NCBI GenBank assembly: GCA_937892405.1
Contig: CALAFS010000145.1
Coordinates: 1 to 14,679, forward strand
Length of the DNA: 14,679 nucleotides
Direction: 5' to 3'
Source of the DNA: an uncultured Clostridia bacterium
GTDB taxonomy: Bacteria > Bacillota > Clostridia > Oscillospirales > CAG-272
Below are positions 1 through 6,645 of this stretch, in pieces (the first letter of the stretch is position 1; each line of letters opens with the position of its first letter). The notes under the pieces are model-generated. The model was not told where the DNA came from. It ran no database searches and was given only the letters and a program-made list of their open reading frames with translations. The translations under genes were made by a program, and so were the position numbers.

Positions 1-2
1 AA

Positions 3-3000
3 AATTACAGATCTTATGTGTTCGCAGAAGAGAGCACGGAGCTTGCTGCATTCGTGAAGGGCGAGAAGAACATGAATGTCGCTCCCGGCACCTATAAGCA
101 GGTCGTGTATGACAATTCCTATGTCTATCCCTCGAGCGCGAAGACCGCGGTCGCATCAGTGAACGGTAAGAATTACGCAACGGTGAACGAGGCGATCGAG
201 GCGGCGAACGGTGCGACCGTCACCCTCCTTGCCCCCGTGCTCGGCACGACCGAGATCACGACACCCTGCGTCATCAATACCAATGATAAGTCCTTCACTT
301 ATACGACAGACCTCGGCGTAACGAAGAGCGAAAAGCTCCTGACCTTTACCGATGACGAGAATGTCGTGAAGTTTGTCTTCACAAAAGACGGAGAAGAGCT
401 TGGGGCGAAGACCTACGGTATCGGCGCGACCCCCACGCTTCTCACCACCGGACTGACCCTTGAATGGGATGCGTCTCATTTCTTCAAGGTCGATTCTTGG
501 CTGATAGACGGCGTCAAGACACCAGAATGGACGATGCCGACCCTCATCACCGAAGACATGCTCGGGAAGACCGTGACAGTGGATCTCGTCGGAGCAAAGG
601 AAATGCTCGCTTCCGTGGCTTATGATTCGTCGTTAGAATATTACGACAATATCGCCGATCTGAGAGATGCCATTGGCAATATCACCAAGGAATCCGGTCG
701 TCAGATCACGGTTACCTTTTTGAAGGATGCAACGGAACTTGCGCCCATCTATCTTCCCAACTTCAACAATAGTGCCGGAGGACCGAATGCTACGACTTAT
801 CTCGATCTCAACGGGCACAAGCTTTCCTTTGCCGGATCGTTTTTCGCATATAAGTCGGGCAATCAGGTTTCGATCTATTCGAGCAAACCGGGTGCGGTTC
901 TGACGACGACTGCTGCAGTAGTGACTAACTTTAGACGAACCTCTACTGCAACTTTCGGTACGGCAACGAATGATGGTGTCTTTTACCCCGGTGACAACCT
1001 GACCATAAATGCGCCTCAACTTGCCAGCACCAGCGGCAACGGGGACGGAAAGACATATAAATATACTTATAAAGTCAACGGCGGTGTCTACAATCTTTCC
1101 ACTCTCGCTTGGCTCTGCCCGGATTGTGAAACGAACATTGAAATTCAAGACGCTGAATTCACGCTTAAGAATAGTGCGGTGCGCTTGGTGACGGCAGGGA
1201 AAACCGCGGCAGTGAAGATCAGCAACAGCGAACTTTACTTTGCAAGCGGTGCGACCTTCTTTACATCCGACATGTGGGCGAAGGGAACTACGACCATTAC
1301 GGCATCGAAGATTTACGGCGTACAGATTATCGTTCCCACAATCGAGGGACTCTCCGTCGTACTTGACAACAAAACCGAACTGACAGCGATGCCGGTCGGA
1401 AATGTGACGCTTACCGACGGTAAAGTGCTTGCGCGCATGAACGGCGAGGAAGTAAAAGAAACCGTAAACGGTACGGAACTTGCTTTTGTACCGATCTACC
1501 GTGTCCTCACCGAGGATATGACGGCGAAGATCACTTTCGTGACCGAGGTTGATCCGAAGTCGGAGAAAGTCCTGGATACAAAGGTCGTTTGGTGGGTTGC
1601 AGGCGAAACACCGAAACTCTATGGAGATTTCCACTATTCTCACAGCACGGAAGATACGACAAAGGTACTGGTTCCCACCGCGTGGGTCATCAATGACGGC
1701 GCCGGCGACACTGCTTTTGATACGGTCGGCGCACTTGCCGTCGGCGAATATACCGTGAAGCCTTCGGCATATGAAGAGAAGTTCGTTGCCTTCACCGTGA
1801 CGGATTGCGACGGCGTTATGACGGTGACGGAGGACGCGACCGAGGCGAAACTCCATGCAGCGACCGCGATGACCGCTCCCGGTCTGACGATCCGTATTTA
1901 CACCGACTATAAAAATATGACAACCACCTTCACACTGAAGGGCGTAAGCATGCAGTTCGACCTGAACGGTCATACCGTCTCGACGCAGAAAAAGCTGACG
2001 GGTCTCTTCTGCACGGATGCTACCCGAGGCACGGTTTACATTTTCTCTTCGCGAGCCGGCGCAGTGATTGATGCGAGCAACCCGACTTCGGAAGGTGGCG
2101 GTGGATTTATTTTTGCTGCTACGAATAGCAATCAGCATATGACGATCGGTCGCTCGATCAGTGGTGTGTCCTTTGAAGGGAAAAATCTGACGACCAAAGG
2201 TACTTCTCTTGTTCGTGTTCATAATGCAATATACATCATCGACGGCATCACGCATTACGGCTGGGTCGACGATAACTCCGGTCAGATTCAGTTCCAAGCA
2301 GCGGGCGGTACACTGGAAGTCATCAATAGTGATTTTCTCTCTTCTATCGGCACATCGCTGGTTGCCTCGAGAGCAAACGGCACATGGAATGTGACCTTCC
2401 GTAATTGCAACATTTCGCTGACTGCCAGCATTACAGGCGCGCACAGTTCTGTCAATTCGGCATCCACCCTCAACATTCTCTTTGAAAACAGCGTTCTCAT
2501 GACGCAGGGGCCGGATACGGTAGTCAATGCACTTCTTCCCGTTACCCTCGGCGAGGGCACGAAGACCAACTTCGCTCTGACAAACGCGAACATCTCCCGC
2601 CCCGAGAACATGGGCTATGCGAGAATCTCCGATACCGTGACCTTCAATAACAGAACCGCGATCTATGAAGTGGTTTCCGCCGAGAATCAGGCAGAGATGA
2701 CATGGAAGCACGGCGACCTTGTCCTTTCTACCGAAATGTGGAAGAAGGGAAGCACGCCTTCCTTCGCCGAGACCTCCGCGTTCGGCGACTTCTACTTCGG
2801 CGCCGCAAAGGCAAAGACCGCGATCGACGCAGACAAGGAATATAACCTTGCCCTGAAGTCGAAGGTCTCGAAGATCCGCAGCAACCTGACCCTCTATTCG
2901 AACATCTCCTTCAACCTCTTCCTCTCCGATGAAGCAATCAAGACGGTTACCGTAGTGATTCCCGACGCGGAGAACGAGGGAGCGACCAAGACGCTGACCC

Positions 3001-3749
3001 TCGACGCCCTCCGCGATGAGACGATCGGCGAAACCCTCTACAAGGTATACAAGATCGACGAAATCTCGCCGAAGGATCTGACGAAGACCTTCGAGATCCG
3101 TCTGACGCTTGAAAACGATGGCAAGACCTACACCTACGCCGTGACGACCTCGATCGCCACTTATGCGAAGTCCGTTCTGAACAACACGGACGAGTGCAAG
3201 GAAGGCAAGGATCTTGTCGCATCGCTGATCGACTATGTGAGAGAAGCGGCGCTCTACTTTAAGACCGCAACCGAAGAAGACACCGTCATGCAGACGATGA
3301 AGACTCTTCTGGATACCTACGGTTACACCCGCCCCGAGTGGACGAAGGGTACCGTGTATGAGATTCCCGCCGGCAACACCCTTGTGACCGGTGCGGCGCT
3401 CAACCTCGGCAACACGCCCGGCTTCCTCTTCTTCGTCGGTGACAATGTGACCGAAGTGACTGTGAAATACGGCAACATCACGAAGACCTTCACCGGAGAA
3501 GAAATCAAACAGTACGAGACGGCAGACGGCGCGAAGTCCGCGATCCTCGTCGACACGATCCACGTGTCCGCGTTCCGCGGCACGATCACCGTGACGGCGA
3601 CCGTAGGCGAGACGACCGAAACCCTTGAGTACAACCTTGATACCTACATTCAGGGCGTGATGGATAAGAACACCCTGACCGAGGCTCCTGCGTATGCGCA
3701 GGCGCTCTACGCCTACTCCGCCGCGTCGGAAGCCTACCTGAATCGCTAA
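3..3749 (+). CDS. Large repetitive beta-rich, probably exported protein (5' truncated by window edge)
   Basis: The frame is open from the first base, so the true start and any signal peptide lie upstream; 1,248 residues are visible. I do not recognise a named family. The sequence is Thr/Asn/Val-rich, almost Cys-free, and reads like surface-protein beta-helix: NGKNYATVNEAIEAANG near residue 55 resembles the 'G-x-x-Y-x-x-x-x-x-A-I' repeat of large Firmicutes secreted proteins. Two long tandem units are recognisable by DLNGHKLS (nt ~805) and DLNGHTVS (nt ~1965), each followed by a YSSKPGAV/FSSRAGAV segment, and by GATPTL, GETPKL and GSTPSF near nt 426, 1606 and 2749, giving a period of about 385 residues. 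The C-terminal 300 residues hold two related copies of another module (LYSNISFNLFL, nt ~2890; LNLGNTPGFLFFVG, nt ~3400), each ending in a Tyr/Ala-rich helix. No LPXTG motif or C-terminal membrane anchor is seen. Function and cell-surface location are inferred. Confidence 0.75.
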   Translation, partial: NYRSYVFAEESTELAAFVKGEKNMNVAPGTYKQVVYDNSYVYPSSAKTAVASVNGKNYATVNEAIEAANGATVTLLAPVLGTTEITTPCVINTNDKSFTYTTDLGVTKSEKLLTFTDDENVVKFVFTKDGEELGAKTYGIGATPTLLTTGLTLEWDASHFFKVDSWLIDGVKTPEWTMPTLITEDMLGKTVTVDLVGAKEMLASVAYDSSLEYYDNIADLRDAIGNITKESGRQITVTFLKDATELAPIYLPNFNNSAGGPNATTYLDLNGHKLSFAGSFFAYKSGNQVSIYSSKPGAVLTTTAAVVTNFRRTSTATFGTATNDGVFYPGDNLTINAPQLASTSGNGDGKTYKYTYKVNGGVYNLSTLAWLCPDCETNIEIQDAEFTLKNSAVRLVTAGKTAAVKISNSELYFASGATFFTSDMWAKGTTTITASKIYGVQIIVPTIEGLSVVLDNKTELTAMPVGNVTLTDGKVLARMNGEEVKETVNGTELAFVPIYRVLTEDMTAKITFVTEVDPKSEKVLDTKVVWWVAGETPKLYGDFHYSHSTEDTTKVLVPTAWVINDGAGDTAFDTVGALAVGEYTVKPSAYEEKFVAFTVTDCDGVMTVTEDATEAKLHAATAMTAPGLTIRIYTDYKNMTTTFTLKGVSMQFDLNGHTVSTQKKLTGLFCTDATRGTVYIFSSRAGAVIDASNPTSEGGGGFIFAATNSNQHMTIGRSISGVSFEGKNLTTKGTSLVRVHNAIYIIDGITHYGWVDDNSGQIQFQAAGGTLEVINSDFLSSIGTSLVASRANGTWNVTFRNCNISLTASITGAHSSVNSASTLNILFENSVLMTQGPDTVVNALLPVTLGEGTKTNFALTNANISRPENMGYARISDTVTFNNRTAIYEVVSAENQAEMTWKHGDLVLSTEMWKKGSTPSFAETSAFGDFYFGAAKAKTAIDADKEYNLALKSKVSKIRSNLTLYSNISFNLFLSDEAIKTVTVVIPDAENEGATKTLTLDALRDETIGETLYKVYKIDEISPKDLTKTFEIRLTLENDGKTYTYAVTTSIATYAKSVLNNTDECKEGKDLVASLIDYVREAALYFKTATEEDTVMQTMKTLLDTYGYTRPEWTKGTVYEIPAGNTLVTGAALNLGNTPGFLFFVGDNVTEVTVKYGNITKTFTGEEIKQYETADGAKSAILVDTIHVSAFRGTITVTATVGETTETLEYNLDTYIQGVMDKNTLTEAPAYAQALYAYSAASEAYLNR

Positions 3750-3763
3750 AGGAGGACATGAGA

Positions 3764-3886
3764 ATGAAACAGTATACAAAAGCACAGCTCTCCATCGTTA
3801 TGACCGATGCAGAGGACATTCTGACAGCCTCCACCCCCGACGGTTCGCTTGACGAAACGATCACAAGCGAGGATCTCGTCGGCTGA
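3764..3886 (+). CDS. Small acidic protein of unknown function (40 aa)
   Basis: This is a short ORF 14 nt after the stop of the large surface-type gene. GGAGG at 3751-3755 lies 8 nt before the ATG at 3764, the better-placed start; the in-frame ATG at 3758 is only 2 nt from the SD. The product begins MKQYTKAQLSIVMTDAEDIL, continues with TASTPDG, and ends EDLVG. It is acidic, lacks a signal peptide or membrane segment, and has no Cys. The pattern 'MKxYxKPxxxxVxxxAEDILTxS' is, from memory, common in 40-60 aa proteins of gut Clostridia with no known function. Tight spacing and the shared downstream terminator suggest co-transcription with the upstream gene. Whether it is a structural partner, a peptide precursor or something else cannot be told from sequence. 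Confidence 0.6.
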   Translation: MKQYTKAQLSIVMTDAEDILTASTPDGSLDETITSEDLVG

Positions 3887-3907
3887 CAAGATCAATATCC
3901 CACGCAA

Positions 3908-3944
3908 CCGGCGGCGGGCAGAAAATTCTGCCCGCCGTCGGTTT
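3908..3944 (+). terminator. Strong intrinsic terminator after the surface-protein/small-ORF pair
   Basis: A perfect 12-bp stem (CGGCGGGCAGAA / TTCTGCCCGCCG) with a 2-nt nominal loop is extended by CCGG/TCGG, including one G-T wobble, giving about 16 bp. It is followed by TTTG. The T-tract is short but the stem is very stable. It lies 22 nt after the stop of the small ORF. Confidence 0.8.
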
Positions 3945-4006
3945 GTCACTCCCTTTTGCGCCCCGTCCCTACGCCTTTCTTCAAGAAATTTCCGCTCGCT
4001 CCCGTT

Positions 4007-4030
4007 GTAGGGGCGACCATCGGTCGCCCG
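4007..4030. repeat. Palindromic interspersed motif A, copy 1
   Basis: GTAG followed by GGGCGACCATCGGTCGCCC and G. The core is a perfect 8-bp inverted repeat with ATC as loop. The same 24 nt recur at 4342-4365. Similar GTAGGGGCG...CGCCCG palindromes are, from memory, frequent between genes of Oscillospirales. Confidence 0.75.
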
Positions 4031-4079
4031 TTCCCGCTCTCATTATCACTATGCCTTTTCTCGAGACTCTTTCGTCCTT

Positions 4080-4106
4080 GTAGGGGTCGGCGCCCTCGAC
4101 GACCCG
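4080..4106. repeat. Palindromic interspersed motif B, copy 1
   Basis: Contains GGGGTCGGCGCCCTCGACGA followed by CCCG. GGGTCG/CGACCC arms can pair around a loop carrying the GGCGCC palindrome. It begins with the same GTAGGGG as motif A, so the two families are related. Exact copies lie at 4465-4491 and 4590-4616, and a 3' fragment (CCCTCGACGACCCG) at 4272-4285. Confidence 0.75.
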
Positions 4107-4171
4107 TCACGCTTCGCTTCCCGCACCGCCTTTTTCGAGGCATTTTCGCTACTTTCTGACTTACTTCAACT

Positions 4172-4267
4172 CGCCAAAGGCGAATTTCACATGTCCGAGA
4201 ATATTTCACGCGCGGAGCGCATTTCACCCGCTGTAGGCGGATTTCACTGCGGCGTAACATACGCCGC
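4172..4267. repeat. Chain of mini-hairpins joined by ATTTCAC
   Basis: Reading rightwards: CGCC-aaa-GGCG, AATTTCAC, a degenerate unit, ATTTCAC, GCGC-gga-GCGC, ATTTCAC, CCGC-tgta(g)-GCGG, ATTTCAC, then GCGGCGT-aacat-ACGCCGC. The ATTTCAC joints begin at 4184, 4203, 4221 and 4241, a spacing of 18-20 nt. The stems differ in sequence while the joint is constant, so pairing is kept while the letters drift. A further unit with AATTTTAC stands at 4736-4754. Confidence 0.7.
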
Positions 4268-4341
4268 CATGCCCTCGACGACCCGCAAAACGCAAAGATT
4301 CGATTCGCGTTATCTGGAGGCTATTTCGTTATCATATACCC

Positions 4342-4365
4342 GTAGGGGCGACCATCGGTCGCCCG
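4342..4365. repeat. Palindromic interspersed motif A, copy 2
   Basis: Identical over 24 nt to 4007-4030, with unrelated flanking sequence, so the mobile or copied unit appears to be the short palindrome itself. Confidence 0.75.
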
Positions 4366-4464
4366 CTTCCGCCCTCATTACCACCCACCTCCCCTTGAGG
4401 CATTTTCGCCGCCTCTTCGGTTGCGCTTGCCTGTCACCAAACCTCCCCTCGAGGCTCTTCCTCT

Positions 4465-4491
4465 GTAGGGGTCGGCGCCCTCGACGACCCG
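4465..4491. repeat. Palindromic interspersed motif B, copy 2
   Basis: Exact copy of 4080-4106, here embedded in the first unit of the 125-bp tandem array. Confidence 0.75.
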
Positions 4492-4589
4492 CTACGCTTT
4501 ACCTCCCGCCGCACTCCCCTTGAGGCATTTTCGCCACCTCTTCGCTTACGCCCGCCTATCACCAAACCTCCCCTCGAGGCTCTTCCTCT

Positions 4590-4616
4590 GTAGGGGTCGG
4601 CGCCCTCGACGACCCG
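4590..4616. repeat. Palindromic interspersed motif B, copy 3
   Basis: Exact copy, 125 nt after copy 2, in the second unit of the tandem array. Confidence 0.75.
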
Positions 4617-4714
4617 CTACGCCTTACCTTCCACCGCGCTCCTCTCGAGGCATTTCCGCCGCCTCTTCGCTTGCGCCCGCTCGTCACCACACCTCCCCTC
4701 GAGGCATTTGCGTC

Positions 4715-4746
4715 CTTTCTGACTTACTTCACGCTCGCCGCAGGCG
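4715..4746. repeat. Duplicate of the 4152-4182 segment
   Basis: CTTTCTGACTTACTTCA at 4715-4731 repeats 4152-4168 exactly. Both copies are followed by a CGCC-loop-GGCG hairpin and AATTT-TAC/CAC. The whole block between them is thus bracketed by direct copies of the same module. Confidence 0.7.
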
Positions 4747-4806
4747 AATTTTACCTCCATAATAACAGAGGCGAAAAAGAGAAGTCAAACGATCGCTTAT
4801 CGCCTC

Positions 4807-4834
4807 ATTCTTAATTCTTCATTCTGAATTCTGA
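4807..4834. repeat. 7-nt microsatellite (ATTCTTA/ATTCTTC/ATTCTGA x2)
   Basis: Four contiguous heptamers ATTCTTA, ATTCTTC, ATTCTGA and ATTCTGA, followed by ATTACC. It is a short heptanucleotide repeat at the edge of the repeat-rich region. Confidence 0.7.
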
Positions 4835-4888
4835 ATTACCATTGTTACAAAACGCAGAGAGATTTTCAAAGAAAATTCCGAAAACCTC

Positions 4889-4917
4889 TTGCAATTTCGC
4901 ACCATTTCGGCTATAAT
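4889..4917 (+). promoter_or_regulatory. Promoter of the serS T-box leader
   Basis: TTGCAA at 4889-4894 and TATAAT at 4912-4917 are separated by 17 nt. Transcription would start near 4924, giving a leader of about 300 nt before serS. Confidence 0.8.
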
Positions 4918-4923
4918 ATAATT

Positions 4924-5139
4924 GCAATGACGAGAGAAGGGAAAAAGAAACCGGAACTCAGAGAGACCGCGGTCGGTGCGAGCGGTCGGAGGTGCTTTTT
5001 CTTTCCGCTTTCCGAGCATCGGCGAGGAGCCGAGGGCGACCCCCTTATCGGTCTTTGAGTGGGAGTGTGCGCGGTACACTTCAATTTGGGTGGCAACACG
5101 GAGTCGATTCGTCCCATGTTTGGGAGAGTCGGCTTTTTT
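4924..5139 (+). ncRNA. T-box riboswitch leader of serS
   Basis: T-box leaders sense uncharged tRNA and relieve termination. The conserved T-box side-bulge sequence is visible as GGGTGGCAACACGG at 5088-5101, immediately before the terminator, preceded by a stem III-like hairpin AGTGT/ACACT (5064-5080) and a CGGC-gagga-GCCG hairpin near 5020. An AGAGA-containing 5' strand follows the start site. The downstream gene encodes SerRS, so tRNA-Ser should be the ligand. TCC triplets at 5004 and 5011 and AGC at 5015 are candidate specifier codons, but I could not fold Stem I well enough to choose. Confidence 0.85.
5103..5139 (+). terminator. T-box regulated terminator
   Basis: GTCGATTC and TCCCA pair with TGGGA and GAGTCGGC around a TGTT loop, with one bulged G and U-G wobbles, followed by six T. 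It overlaps the TTCGTCCC side that would pair with the T-box sequence in the antiterminator, the usual arrangement. Confidence 0.75.
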
Positions 5140-5220
5140 GTTTGTTGTCCCTCTTATGTCAAAAAGAGAACAAACCGACGAAAAACGGTAGAAAATAAAG
5201 AAAAAACGGAGGATACGACA

Positions 5221-6510
5221 ATGCTGGACATGAAATTTCTCAGGGAGAACCCCGAGATCGTCAAGCAGAACATCAGAAACAAATTTCAGGATCAGAAGCT
5301 TCCGCTCGTGGACGAGGTGATCGCCCTCGACGCCGAGCTCCGCGCGAGCAAACAGCGCGCGGACGAGCTGCGTGCCAACCGCAACAAAGTCTCGAAGTCC
5401 ATCGGTGCCCTGATGGGACAGAAGAAGTTTGAAGAGGCGGAAGCTGCGAAAAAGCTCGTCGCCGAGCAGGCAACCGAGCTTGCCGCCTTGGAGGCAAAGG
5501 AGACCGATCTCGAAGAGCAGGTCAGAAAGATCATGATGGTCATTCCGAACATTATCGACCCGTCCGTTCCGATCGGTAAAGACGACAGCGAGAATGTCGA
5601 GATCGAGCGCTTCGGCGAGCCGGTCGTGCCCGATTTTGAGATTCCGTATCACACCGACATCATGGAGCGCTTCTGCGGTATCGACCTCGACAGCGCCCGC
5701 CGCGTCGCAGGCAACGGCTTCTATTATCTGATGGGTGATATCGCGAGACTTCATTCCGCCGTCATCGCGTATGCCCGCGACTTTATGATCGACCGCGGCT
5801 TTACCTATTGCGTCCCGCCCTTCATGATTCGCTCGAATGTCGTGACCGGCGTCATGTCCTTTGCCGAGATGGACGCCATGATGTATAAGATCGAAGGGGA
5901 AGACCTTTACCTGATCGGTACTTCCGAGCACTCGATGATCGGTAAATTCATCGACCAGATCTGCCCGGAGGCAGAACTTCCGTATACCCTGACCTCCTAT
6001 TCTCCCTGCTTCCGCAAGGAGAAGGGCGCGCACGGTCTTGAGGAGCGCGGCGTTTACCGTATCCATCAGTTTGAAAAGCAGGAGATGATCGTCGTCTGCA
6101 AGCCCGAGGATTCGCCGATGTGGTTTGATAAACTCTGGAAGAACACCGTCGACCTTTTCCGTTCGATGGACATTCCCGTCCGCACACTGGAGTGTTGCTC
6201 GGGTGACCTCGCCGACCTGAAGGTGAAGTCCCTCGATGTCGAGGCATGGTCGCCGAGACAGAAAAAGTATTTTGAGGTCGGCTCTTGCTCGAACCTCGGC
6301 GACGCGCAGGCAAGACGCCTGAAGATCCGCGTGCGCGGCGAGGACGGAAAGACCTACCTTGCCCACACACTGAACAACACCGTTGTGGCACCCCCGCGTA
6401 TGCTGATCGCCTTCCTTGAGAACAATCTGAACGCGGACGGCAGTGTCAACATTCCCGCCGTCCTCCGTCCCTACATGGGCGGCAAGGAAAAGCTGATTCC
6501 CAAGAAATAA
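5221..6510 (+). CDS. serS: Seryl-tRNA synthetase
   Basis: Class II aminoacyl-tRNA synthetase that charges tRNA-Ser in the cytoplasm; 429 aa, normal length. The N-terminal antiparallel coiled-coil arm that holds the tRNA-Ser long variable arm spans about residues 28-105 (Ala/Glu/Lys-rich heptads). Motif 1 lies near 193-205. The serine-binding T-x-E loop is GTSEHS (233-238). Motif 2 is FRKEKGAHGLEERGVYRIHQ (264-283). Motif 3 is TLNNTVVAPPRMLIAFLEN (383-401) with Arg393. The NNT form resembles the Thermus-type rather than the E. coli NGS form. The ATG at 5221 is chosen because GGAGG (5208-5212) lies 8 nt upstream and MLDMKFLRENPE is the canonical SerRS start; the longer in-frame extension runs through the T-box terminator. 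Regulation is by the upstream T-box. Confidence 0.97.
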   Translation: MLDMKFLRENPEIVKQNIRNKFQDQKLPLVDEVIALDAELRASKQRADELRANRNKVSKSIGALMGQKKFEEAEAAKKLVAEQATELAALEAKETDLEEQVRKIMMVIPNIIDPSVPIGKDDSENVEIERFGEPVVPDFEIPYHTDIMERFCGIDLDSARRVAGNGFYYLMGDIARLHSAVIAYARDFMIDRGFTYCVPPFMIRSNVVTGVMSFAEMDAMMYKIEGEDLYLIGTSEHSMIGKFIDQICPEAELPYTLTSYSPCFRKEKGAHGLEERGVYRIHQFEKQEMIVVCKPEDSPMWFDKLWKNTVDLFRSMDIPVRTLECCSGDLADLKVKSLDVEAWSPRQKKYFEVGSCSNLGDAQARRLKIRVRGEDGKTYLAHTLNNTVVAPPRMLIAFLENNLNADGSVNIPAVLRPYMGGKEKLIPKK

Positions 6511-6559
6511 TTACGGAAAGTATAAGCCGGTTAATATAGGAATATTTTATAGTTTGCGC

Positions 6560-6604
6560 ACGGATTTTCCTCAAAACGGGTACCCGTTTTGAGGAAAATT
6601 CCGT
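6560..6604 (+). terminator. Large palindrome after serS, probable terminator
   Basis: The 36 nt at 6564-6599 form a perfect palindrome centred on GGGTACCC. Adding ACGG/CCGT arms with one bulged T gives a stem of about 22 bp. The arm contains CCTCAAAACGGG. It is followed by ATTGTTT, a weak T-tract, so it may be a terminator, an mRNA-end stabiliser or a small palindromic element. No second promoter for the next gene is obvious. Confidence 0.55.
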
Positions 6605-6639
6605 ATTGTTTAGAGAACCGCCTGTGGCGGCATACGGAG
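6601..6639 (+). promoter_or_regulatory. Second hairpin overlapping the RBS of the guanylate-kinase-like gene
   Basis: CCGTAT (6601-6606) pairs with ATACGG (6632-6637) around an inner CCGCC-tgt-GGCGG hairpin (6618-6630). The GG of ATACGG is part of the SD GGAG (6636-6639), 6 nt before the ATG. The CCGT at 6601-6604 is also the 3' end of the preceding palindrome, so the two structures compete for the same bases. A regulatory role is inference. Confidence 0.45.
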
Positions 6640-6645
6640 CTTTAG

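Larger units (their letters stand above)
4391..4704. repeat. 125-bp tandem repeat, two full units and one partial
   Basis: Units start at 4391, 4516 and 4641, exactly 125 nt apart. Each opens with a CCCCTTGAGGCATTTTCGCC-like sequence, and units 1 and 2 each contain motif B. Units 1 and 2 differ at about ten positions by eye. Unit 3 matches for about 64 nt, then switches to another GAGGCATTT module. The period is not a multiple of three, which argues against coding. Confidence 0.8.
3945..4888. repeat. Gene-free, repeat-packed intergenic region
   Basis: Nearly 1 kb between the terminator and the serS promoter with no credible gene. ORFs of 67-110 codons exist here but lack SD sites and consist of translated repeats (recurring GRRPRRP). 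The region contains two families of palindromic motif, a 125-bp tandem array, a hairpin chain with ATTTCAC joints and a 7-nt microsatellite, listed separately. GAGGCATTT-like words recur at about 4136, 4397, 4522, 4647 and 4700, showing that the whole stretch was built by duplication. Confidence 0.8.

Noticed and set aside
633..3785. 1,050-codon open frame antisense to the large surface-type gene
   Set aside because: It mirrors the codon bias of the plus-strand gene (few TTA, CTA, TCA codons), has no SD, is rich in Arg/His/Gly without domain pattern, and runs past the end of the real gene.
4391..4704. CRISPR array
   Set aside because: There is no short constant repeat alternating with unique spacers; whole 125-nt units are nearly identical and no cas gene is present.
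3956..4762. Several 67-110 codon ORFs in the repeat region
   Set aside because: They translate the repeats (recurrent GRRPRRP), lack SD sites, and the 125-nt period shifts the frame from unit to unit.
5059..5220. Extended N-terminus of SerRS starting at 5059
   Set aside because: The extension would translate the T-box and its terminator; the SD and conserved SerRS start place initiation at 5221.
4819..6366. 515-codon open frame antisense to serS and its T-box leader
   Set aside because: It crosses the serS promoter and T-box leader and has no family features; the SerRS motifs on the plus strand are unambiguous.
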